The notes below the pieces were generated by a model, which worked only from the letters and a program-made list of their open reading frames with translations, was not told the origin of the DNA and ran no database searches. A stretch of 48,711 nt of DNA. Origin: Prevotella sp. GTDB taxonomy: Bacteria; Bacteroidota; Bacteroidia; Bacteroidales; Dysgonomonadaceae. The stretch covers positions 1-48,711 of the forward strand of contig JAITVH010000160.1 of assembly GCA_031285905.1 (NCBI GenBank). The letters run 5' to 3'. A program made the translations under genes and the position numbers. Positions 27,119 to 33,450 of this stretch are shown in pieces; position 1 is the first letter of the stretch; each line of letters opens with the position of its first letter.

Positions 27119-27146
27119 AATGGCGAAACTTTAACATTTCGCCATT
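27119..27146. other. 10-bp perfect hairpin
   Basis: AATGGCGAAA (27119-27128) and TTTCGCCATT (27137-27146) pair perfectly around an 8-nt loop, 14 nt after the GTAACC cluster. No T-tract follows, so an intrinsic terminator is not obvious. Confidence 0.6.
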
Positions 27147-27208
27147 GCTACGGATACCAAAATCCTATATCGAATACACCACTACAAATATAGTGTTAAA
27201 TCTTTAAT

Positions 27209-27430
27209 TTATTGCTCTTTTTGCATATTTCTTACATCTCCTGTGGTTAATGCTGTTGTTTTTGATATCACAATTTTGTGATTGACATAATCGAACTGGT
27301 CAAATGGGTACTTGTCCAGTTTTGATTTACTTACCTCTAGTACGTCTTTATTGGCTTCATATAATGCCATAAGCGATGTATAAGTTTTTACTTTTAGAGG
27401 CTTTTGCTGAATAAGAACAAATACTTTCAT
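27209..27430 (-). CDS. Small phage-type protein of unknown function
   Basis: 73 residues (MKVFVLIQQKPLKVKTYTSL, then a Lys/Asp-rich second half with SKSKLDKYPFDQFDY and KIVISKTTALTTGDVRNMQK). I recognise it only as the type of small protein found in Bacteroidetes phages; no function is known. It has a TATATTTG -7 box (27456-27463) 26 nt upstream, so it is probably expressed on its own. Confidence 0.65.
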   Translation of the reverse strand: MKVFVLIQQKPLKVKTYTSLMALYEANKDVLEVSKSKLDKYPFDQFDYVNHKIVISKTTALTTGDVRNMQKEQ

Positions 27431-27455
27431 AATTGCATATTAGGAATTTATTATG

Positions 27456-27463
27456 CAAATATA
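27456..27463 (-). promoter_or_regulatory. Putative -7 promoter box
   Basis: The minus strand reads TATATTTG (TAnnTTTG) upstream of the small phage-type gene starting at 27430. Confidence 0.5.
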
Positions 27464-27481
27464 ACAGCATATATTATCAAA

Positions 27482-27814
27482 TCATAATTTATCCTTCATG
27501 GATATTATCCATAAATCTCCTTGTTTACTAAATAAAAAACGTTTGTCTGACTTAAATATAAACGATGCTTTCTTTGAGAGTATCTGTTCTTGATCTTCAT
27601 CCTGCTTAATATATCTTATCCAAAATGGAAGTAAATCTAAAAACTTTGCTTTTACGTGGCTAAAATTATATTCGGGAATGCCTTCTATCTCTAATTCAAT
27701 ATTCTGATTTATATATCTGACATTAAAGAATATTTCAATTGTATCTTCTTTATCTTGACTATTTTCATAAGTGAGAGAGTAGGTATATTGATTATATATG
27801 TGTTCTTTCTTATA
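27482..27814 (-). pseudogene. N-terminally truncated gene fragment
   Basis: An open frame of 110 codons on the minus strand ends at the TGA at 27482-27484 but has no ATG, GTG or TTG near its 5' side, where an in-frame TAA (27815-27817) closes it. The reading is protein-like (EIFFNVRYINQNIELEIEG, HVKAKFLDLLPFWIRYIKQ, FLFSKQGDLWIISMKDKL), so it appears to be the C-terminal piece of a gene whose front is missing. The missing end falls at the same point where the tail collar gene on the other strand begins abruptly. Family not recognised. Confidence 0.55.
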
Positions 27815-28268
27815 TTATACAGGCTCACTACTTTCAGTACATGATTATCCTGAACTTTTTAAAAATCTCGGCACCTCATTTGGCGGTGATGGTGTAAATG
27901 AATTTGCATTGCCTGATATCAGAGGTCGTTTTGTGGTTGGTTATGACACTTCTAAAGCTGACTATAGTACTATTAGTAAAGACAATATTGGAGGAGCTGA
28001 AAATGTGACTTTGACGGTTGATCAGATACCAAACCACGATCACGTGAATAGTGATCTGTTCAATAAACTATCTGCTAAAGCTGGAGATATTAATGATCAA
28101 GCTACACCAGGATCCATCGACCAAGCGAATCCGGCACAAGAGTATAATGTTGGTAGTATGTCTGAGGATCGATGGAGGCAAGCGACTATTCAGAAAGTCG
28201 GAGGAGGTAAATCCCACGAAAACAGACCTCCTTATTTTGTGTTAGCGTATATTATAAAGGTAAAGTAG
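27798..28268 (+). pseudogene. 5'-truncated phage tail collar protein
   Basis: A frame of 156 codons from the ATG at 27798. From GSLLSVHDYPELFKNLGTSF onward it matches phage tail collar domains (GDGVNEFALPDIRGRFVVGYD, DQIPNHDHVN and a C-terminal RPPYFVLAYIIKVK). The family normally begins with about 20 residues such as GxIxxFAG....W..CDG just before this point; here they are replaced by MCSFLYYTG, which looks like read-through from foreign DNA. The true start is therefore lost. It is 22 nt upstream of the tail fibre gene. It might still be translated as a shortened protein. Confidence 0.7.
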
Positions 28269-28290
28269 AATTTGATAAAAAACGATTGAG

Positions 28291-31200
28291 ATGGCACAGA
28301 AAACGATACCACAACTGAAAGGGCAATTTGCAAATAATAAGTTTGTAGATCAGGAAGACTTTGGTGATGTATTTGATTCATATATCCATAAAAGTACTAA
28401 GGTTCCACAGACACAAATTTTGGGACTAAATGACGAGCTTAACAAACTGGAGCAAGAAAAAGCCAGCAAAGAAGATTTACAAAACGTTACGGCTGGACTT
28501 GTACCGATGGGTAATGCCTTGGATATGGCAGACCTAAATACAAAGCCCAAACGCAATAATGATTCTTATTTCGTTTTAGACCAGTTAGACGAAAACGGCG
28601 ACCCTTATATATTCCGATATGATGCTGAGCTCGCTGACTGGATAAACACAAAGCAAGTCGTTTATAAAAATGTAGCTAAAAAAGAGGACTTACAGGAAAA
28701 GGAAACCGCCAACAACCCATTTGTGCCGACAATGTCAGGTAGTGATGTTATGCCGATTGAACAATGGCGCAGCTTTATCTTAGGGCTTGAAATTGGCGAA
28801 AACTATAACCCAAACTTATATTATAGCCCCGCAATTATTGACCCATTGGACGGCGCAAACGTATCTGTAAATATTTATTCATCGCCCAACCCTAAAGGTG
28901 GTGTTGTATGGGAAAGAATTGTTCAGTTTATTATTCCAACACAAAACAAAGGCATTCAATTTCACGAAGTTGGTCAAAATCGCATCGTTGTAGATACGCG
29001 ATTTATTCCCGCCGAAAGAATAGAAGCACAAAATTATAATATTGCGGGCTTGTCGCCAACTGTTTTTGTGCAAGGAAATAGCCCGTATATAGAGGGTTAC
29101 AAGCAAAATAATTTATTAAAACAGAGTTTCACGGGCAATAAAATGTCGTTGGGGCTTGGTTGGTTGCCTACTGAGGGGTATTGGCAAAGAAACGGAACTT
29201 ATTTTGAGTTTGCGGGGTATAGCTCCACAACACCGATACCCGTTGTAAAAGGTAAGTATTATTGCATTTTCTCACTACTGACAAGCATAATGAGCGTTGT
29301 GTCAGTCGATGCGAACGGAAACCCGAAAGGCGTTATAAGAACGGGCGATGTGCCATTTTCGGCGGGGCATAATGCGGGGGTTAACATCATCTACATTCCT
29401 TCTGATTCTGATATTACACACATTTCATTTTCAAACCCAACCAATACAAAAGGGCTTGCATATATCACAGAGGTAAACTCAAACTTTGTTGTCGATATTT
29501 ATAAAACCCTTAAAAATTTCGATGCTGATATAGTTAATTTGATTGGCGAAACTTCCGAAAATTCGCGAAATGTCCGCATACAAAATCAATATTTCTTAGG
29601 TAATAGAAATGCAAACCTTATAAAATCGTGGTTAGAAACAAGGGGCTATTGGGATAGAACGGGCGTTTTTAAAGACTTTGCAACATGGGAGACAACAACA
29701 CCCATTGAGGTAAACAAAGGACGCTATTATATGATATTATCAACAATGCACGCAAATATCGGGTTTGCATCGGTTGATAGTGAGGGTAATTTTAAAAAGA
29801 TTATAAAGACGGGACAATTAAACTGGGTGAGTGGTTATTCTTATGGGCTTACAATGGTTTATATACCGTCCGATTCTGATATTACACATATTTCGGTATC
29901 TACTGAAACATCAAATAAAAGTCTTGCATTTGTTCAAGAGGTAAACTCAAACCTATTTGTTGAGATATGCAAAGCTTTGGGCGATGTTGAAAAACTGAAA
30001 GAACAAATTGCAGAAATGGGCGCGGGTGCAAAGCCTTACGATGCGTTTTTGCCGCCCAAAATGTATGCCGTTGTAGGCAAAGAGTTTAATATCTATTATG
30101 ATACGTTTGTTTTGTGTCCCGAGTATGGCAACGGACACCCGCCGTTTTTGTTCGATATTGATTGCACGAAAGGATTGATGGATAAACGCTCTTTTCGTTT
30201 CACACCATCGATAGGTGATATAGGCGAACATGATTTAACACTGAGAATGTTAGACAATAGCGGCAATATTGCGAAAATATATACAAGTAAATTAGTTATT
30301 GTTGATGCTATATTACCCACTATAATAAAGTTAATATTATCAATTGGCGACAGCACGTCAGACGACACGGGCGAGGTCACAAAACAATTGCAAATAAACT
30401 TATCGGAGTGCGACGGTGCAACCCCTCTATTTTTAGGAACGCATCAAAACGAGCCCGCTAAAAATGAAGCAAGAACGGGAAAACAATATAATTCATTTGC
30501 AAACGGCGATACGGCTTATAAGTTTTATTTTGATGGGGTCGACCCGAACCTCGATATTTCAAATACTTTCAAGTTTAGAAACTATTATTATGATAATGAT
30601 AAAAACGCAATATTACTTATTCATAGATGGATCGTAAATGCAGATGGCACGGGTTATGCGATTGGCTACCATTGGAACGCATTTACACCGCCGACCATTT
30701 TCCCCGCTACATTAACGTCCATGAATGGCGAAAACCCGACTCTTAATATTACGAATTGCGAAAAGCTTAGTAATTATTCGATATTAAAAGACAATGAGGG
30801 TGAGGGCAATTTGAATTTTGAATATTACCGTACTGAAATTTTAGGGCTTGCGAGCGATAAAAAAATAGATGTGTTGACAATGGATTGCGGTATCAATGAC
30901 TTAACGGGGGCATTGTTCACGGATGCTCAGATAGCCAACGTAGTAAACAACGCTAAAAAACTTGTAGACGCGTTTCTCGTTGACAATCCGAACGGTAAAA
31001 TAATGCTATGCTTGCCAAAGTCTCGAAATAGTGATTTAAGGCTAACAACCCGCAATATGTTACGTGTCAATATTTTTAATTACAGCAAGAAAGTAATTGA
31101 AGTATTCGCGAATAATCCGAGCGTGATAATATCACAAAGCGGCTTTGCTATGGATAGGTTTTACGGTTACCCATTGGTTGAGCAAAAGGTTGCAAGCCGA

Positions 31201-31308
31201 TACAATGAAACGTTATTAACGGCTAATAATGATGTTCACCCGCGCGCTGAGGGTTATCACCAAGTAGCTGACGGAATGACGGGTGCGGTTTTGATGGCAT
31301 TAAAGTAA
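28291..31308 (+). CDS. Phage tail fibre/baseplate protein with C-terminal SGNH esterase
   Basis: 1005 residues, no signal peptide. The N-terminus (MAQKTIPQLKGQFANNKFVD) and a short coiled coil (about 43-65) look like a tail-attachment segment. Two copies of a duplicated domain occupy about 272-403 and 438-558 (shared YIPSDSDITHIS and EVNSN). The C-terminal part has SGNH motifs: LSIGDSTSDD (about 681), TMDCGINDLTG (about 863) and DVHPRAEGYH (about 980), suggesting a deacetylase or esterase acting on host surface glycans. Codon use is richer in GCG/GGC than the neighbours, consistent with transfer. Confidence 0.85.
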   Translation: MAQKTIPQLKGQFANNKFVDQEDFGDVFDSYIHKSTKVPQTQILGLNDELNKLEQEKASKEDLQNVTAGLVPMGNALDMADLNTKPKRNNDSYFVLDQLDENGDPYIFRYDAELADWINTKQVVYKNVAKKEDLQEKETANNPFVPTMSGSDVMPIEQWRSFILGLEIGENYNPNLYYSPAIIDPLDGANVSVNIYSSPNPKGGVVWERIVQFIIPTQNKGIQFHEVGQNRIVVDTRFIPAERIEAQNYNIAGLSPTVFVQGNSPYIEGYKQNNLLKQSFTGNKMSLGLGWLPTEGYWQRNGTYFEFAGYSSTTPIPVVKGKYYCIFSLLTSIMSVVSVDANGNPKGVIRTGDVPFSAGHNAGVNIIYIPSDSDITHISFSNPTNTKGLAYITEVNSNFVVDIYKTLKNFDADIVNLIGETSENSRNVRIQNQYFLGNRNANLIKSWLETRGYWDRTGVFKDFATWETTTPIEVNKGRYYMILSTMHANIGFASVDSEGNFKKIIKTGQLNWVSGYSYGLTMVYIPSDSDITHISVSTETSNKSLAFVQEVNSNLFVEICKALGDVEKLKEQIAEMGAGAKPYDAFLPPKMYAVVGKEFNIYYDTFVLCPEYGNGHPPFLFDIDCTKGLMDKRSFRFTPSIGDIGEHDLTLRMLDNSGNIAKIYTSKLVIVDAILPTIIKLILSIGDSTSDDTGEVTKQLQINLSECDGATPLFLGTHQNEPAKNEARTGKQYNSFANGDTAYKFYFDGVDPNLDISNTFKFRNYYYDNDKNAILLIHRWIVNADGTGYAIGYHWNAFTPPTIFPATLTSMNGENPTLNITNCEKLSNYSILKDNEGEGNLNFEYYRTEILGLASDKKIDVLTMDCGINDLTGALFTDAQIANVVNNAKKLVDAFLVDNPNGKIMLCLPKSRNSDLRLTTRNMLRVNIFNYSKKVIEVFANNPSVIISQSGFAMDRFYGYPLVEQKVASRYNETLLTANNDVHPRAEGYHQVADGMTGAVLMALK

Positions 31309-31335
31309 AAAATCCCCATCTCCACAAGGCTAGTT

Positions 31336-31432
31336 TCTCAGGCATAGCCAAATGACAAAGGTGCATACACACCACGACAGGGACTATAAGTCCTTGCTAG
31401 GGTGTGTATGCACCTTTTATTTATACCTGAGA
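31336..31432. other. Three-tier nested inverted repeat after the tail fibre gene
   Basis: Outer arms TCTCAGGCATA (31336-31346) and TATACCTGAGA (31422-31432) pair with one mismatch. Middle arms 31357-31373 and 31401-31417 (AAAGGTGCATACACACC and its complement) pair perfectly over 17 bp. A small inner GGAC/GTCC stem (about 31381/31391) lies within. The middle right arm ends in CACCTTTT, so it can act as a late-operon terminator, but three tiers are more than a terminator needs. Confidence 0.75.
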
Positions 31433-31463
31433 GACACAAAAATAGTAATTATTAGTTTAAAGT

Positions 31464-32342
31464 ATGTTTAAAACCAATTTAAAAATGAAGAAGAAAGTTT
31501 TTAAAACAGCTCCGTTACCATTTCAGGGGCAGAAAAGAAGATTTGCAAGCGGTTATGCTTTAGCATTGTCAGAACTAAGTGCCAAGCAAGAAATAAAAGT
31601 AATAGTTGATTTGTTCGGAGGTTCGGGTTTGCTGGCACATATAGCTAAACATATTATCCCTGAAGCAAAGGTCATTTATAATGATTACGACAATTACAGT
31701 CAGCGACTGGTGAATATTGACAGAACAAACAAGCTCCTGAACGATATTCGTTTGTTACTGGATGGTATCCCTAGAGATAAGCAACGGATAGACGAACAAA
31801 GAAAAACTAAAGTGCTGGATCGTATTGCCCAGGATGATAAAGAGGGGTTTGTTGACTATATAACCTTATCTGCATCTTTACTTTTTTCGGCTAAATATGC
31901 ACTTACACTGGAGGAGTTCAGTAAAGAGCATTTTTATAATAGGGTAAAAGCTTCAGCTTATGACTTCGATCCTGATGAGTATTTAGATGGATTGGATGTG
32001 GTAAGAGTGGACTACAAAGAGCTTTATAGACAATATAAGGATGTTTCGGGTGTTGTGTTTGTTGTGGATCCTCCATATCTTTCCACTGATACTAGTACGT
32101 ACAACTCTGATAAATATTGGAAACTTAGAGACTATCTTGATGTACTGAATGTCCTGGTCGATACGAACTATATCTTCTTTACATCTAACAAGAGCTCCCT
32201 GATTGAACTCTGTGAATGGTTGGATGATAATAAAAAGGAATTTGACAATCCTTTTTCACGATCTGTACTGAACACCCAAAATGTAACGATAAATAAGGAT
32301 GCTAATTATACAGATATGATGCTGTATAGATTTATAAAATGA
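31464..32342 (+). CDS. D12-class N6-adenine DNA methyltransferase
   Basis: 292 residues from 31464 (an in-frame ATG at 31485 is also possible). Motifs are PLPFQGQKRRF near the N-terminus (motif X position), DLFGGSGLLAH (motif I, SAM binding) and FVVDPPYLS (motif IV, DPPY catalytic), typical of Dam-like/D12 enzymes; no target recognition can be read off. Phages use such enzymes to protect DNA from restriction; no cognate endonuclease is nearby. A strong hairpin (32345-32366) follows the stop. Confidence 0.88.
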   Translation: MFKTNLKMKKKVFKTAPLPFQGQKRRFASGYALALSELSAKQEIKVIVDLFGGSGLLAHIAKHIIPEAKVIYNDYDNYSQRLVNIDRTNKLLNDIRLLLDGIPRDKQRIDEQRKTKVLDRIAQDDKEGFVDYITLSASLLFSAKYALTLEEFSKEHFYNRVKASAYDFDPDEYLDGLDVVRVDYKELYRQYKDVSGVVFVVDPPYLSTDTSTYNSDKYWKLRDYLDVLNVLVDTNYIFFTSNKSSLIELCEWLDDNKKEFDNPFSRSVLNTQNVTINKDANYTDMMLYRFIK

Positions 32343-32344
32343 AG

Positions 32345-32366
32345 AAAGCCCCTATTATGGGGCTTT
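32345..32366 (+). terminator. Terminator hairpin after the methylase
   Basis: AAAGCCCC and GGGGCTTT form an 8-bp stem with a 6-nt loop, starting 2 nt after the stop codon of the methylase gene. The usual T-run is reduced to TTTG. Confidence 0.65.
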
Positions 32367-32483
32367 GCTATACAAAAGACAATATAATATACCCTCTCTA
32401 CAATACTGTAAAAAGTTTAAAATATACTCAATTTACCACAAATATATAATATGATTATTAGATTTCACAAGACGAAAAATAAG

Positions 32484-32570
32484 CTATAATTCCAAATGTT
32501 AACTATAATTCCAAATGTTAGAATAGCTTATGAACGTTTGGTATTATAAAGATTTACATTTGAAATTATA
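32484..32570. repeat. Two direct and two inverted copies of a 16-19 bp word
   Basis: CTATAATTCCAAATGTTA occurs in tandem at 32484-32502 and 32503-32521. Inverted, slightly changed copies lie at 32533-32548 (AACGTTTGGTATTATA) and 32555-32570 (TACATTTGAAATTATA). AAGCTAT and ATAGCTT flank the tandem pair. It is an iteron- or arm-site-like cluster in the convergent gap between methylase and thioredoxin genes; no gene is in this gap. Confidence 0.75.
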
Positions 32571-32600
32571 TCCAAAATCAGTATAGTTTGTCTTTGCTTT

Positions 32601-33074
32601 TTATTTTTTTAATAAAATCTTATCAATAGCCTCTTTCAGGCTAGCTCTAGGTAATGCTCCCTGAGCCATCTGCGGTTGTCCGTCCATTGGAACGAATAGT
32701 AGGCTTGGAATACTTCTGATGCCAAATAATGCAGCTAATTCCTGCTCATTCTCGGTATTTATCTTATAGATGTAGATATCGTCTCCATATTCTTTTGCCA
32801 GTTCTTCCAGTACCGGGGCAATTGCTTTACATGGGCCGCACCAGTCTGCGTAAAAGTCGATTAATGCAGGTTTATCTCCCAGATATTTAAATTCTGTTGG
32901 GTTTGCTTCGTAGTTTGCTACTTTGTTTAGAAAGTCTATTTTATTTAATTGTATTGTTTTCATTTCAGTTTCCTTTTTGGTTTGTTCATTCGTTTCTTTG
33001 CTCGTTATTTCCTGACCATTACAAGAGTTTAGCGCAAGTCCTGCAATGAGTAATAATAAAAGTAATTGTTTCAT
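32601..33074 (-). CDS. Thioredoxin-like lipoprotein
   Basis: 157 residues. A lipoprotein signal (MKQLLLLLLIAGLALNSC, lipid Cys18) anchors it in the envelope, followed by a Thr/Glu/Lys-rich linker (about 21-40) and a thioredoxin fold with active site WCGPCK (Cys79, Cys82), then YKINTENEQELAALFGIRSI, ending in a cis-Pro-containing FGIRSIPSLLF loop. It is the last gene of the MarR operon: its ATG overlaps the stop of the 53-residue gene (ATGA). It can reduce disulfides or persulfides outside the cytoplasm; the partner is inferred from context. Confidence 0.93.
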   Translation of the reverse strand: MKQLLLLLLIAGLALNSCNGQEITSKETNEQTKKETEMKTIQLNKIDFLNKVANYEANPTEFKYLGDKPALIDFYADWCGPCKAIAPVLEELAKEYGDDIYIYKINTENEQELAALFGIRSIPSLLFVPMDGQPQMAQGALPRASLKEAIDKILLKK

Positions 33075-33232
33075 TTACCTGTTTTGTTTATCTTTTCTTC
33101 TGTTTGTTGGTTAATCTGGCAATAGCCTGTTACACAACATGAGGAAAAGGAGGTTATTAATAGTATTGCAAATACCGTGCCTTTTATGTATTTATATATC
33201 TTGAGGTCTTTGATGCCTAAAATATCAATCAT
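33071..33232 (-). CDS. Small membrane-anchored protein, 53 residues, coupled in the MarR operon
   Basis: A short gene not obvious by length alone. It reads MIDILGIKDLKIYKYIKGTV, then a hydrophobic stretch (FAILLITSF) and SSCCVTGYCQINQQ, ending NKTGK. The Cys pair at residues 32-33 and Cys38 may be a lipid attachment site or a redox/metal site. Its ATG lies in ATGATTGA, overlapping the stop of the DUF6132 gene by 8 nt, and its TGA overlaps the thioredoxin ATG (ATGA). Both overlaps argue for translation. The predicted protein is not one I recognise. Confidence 0.7.
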   Translation of the reverse strand: MIDILGIKDLKIYKYIKGTVFAILLITSFSSCCVTGYCQINQQTEEKINKTGK

Positions 33233-33437
33233 CTTTTTTCTCCTTTTTAAATAAGCTGAATAAGAGGCCTCCCATAACAGTTCCCCATATCATACTGTTG
33301 ACCGGAGATGCAGTAATAGGACATGTCCCACTCTCGCATCCAATGAAATACCAATATAAGTATCCGGTTACTGCTCCGGCTATAGCTCCGGCAGGATATG
33401 TCCAGTATTGTTTCAGTATATTTATCAATCTTTCCAT
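33225..33437 (-). CDS. DUF6132 family small membrane protein
   Basis: 70 residues from the ATG at 33437 (an earlier ATG at 33476 overlaps the upstream gene and gives no better N-terminus). Two hydrophobic segments (about 13-30 and 47-62) flank CESGTCPITASPVNS, a Cys-containing loop typical of the DUF6132 family of Bacteroidetes. The charged end KKEKKDD is cytoplasmic. It starts 13 nt after the fusion protein and overlaps the next gene by 8 nt. The Cys pair and context suggest a membrane partner in sulfur or redox handling; unproven. Confidence 0.85.
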   Translation of the reverse strand: MERLINILKQYWTYPAGAIAGAVTGYLYWYFIGCESGTCPITASPVNSMIWGTVMGGLLFSLFKKEKKDD

Positions 33438-33450
33438 TGTCTGAATATAA

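Larger units (their letters stand above)
26870..32600. mobile_element. Phage-derived island (tail fibre cluster, no integrase or capsid)
   Basis: The stretch between cdsA and the thioredoxin gene holds phage-type genes: a small phage-like ORF, a truncated tail collar gene, a large tail fibre with an SGNH domain and a D12 adenine methylase, with several inverted repeats between them. No integrase, terminase, portal, capsid or lysis gene is present. It is either a prophage remnant or a retained tail-fibre fragment. Edges are approximate; no flanking direct repeat was found. Confidence 0.6.

Noticed and set aside
26872..27193. Open frames on both strands full of Val-Thr repeats
   Set aside because: The Val-Thr pattern comes from the GTAACC/GGTTAC repeats; both strands look alike and neither has a family resemblance or a good start.
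28291..31308. Diversity-generating retroelement acting on the tail fibre
   Set aside because: The repeated region is a domain duplication; there is no reverse transcriptase gene, no template repeat and no adenine-biased variation.
31310..31463. tRNA or att site in the gap before the methylase
   Set aside because: The sequence folds as nested stems on one axis, not as a cloverleaf, and no flanking direct repeat was found.
26870..32600. Intact prophage
   Set aside because: No integrase, capsid, portal, terminase or lysis genes are in or near the island, and the tail collar gene is broken.
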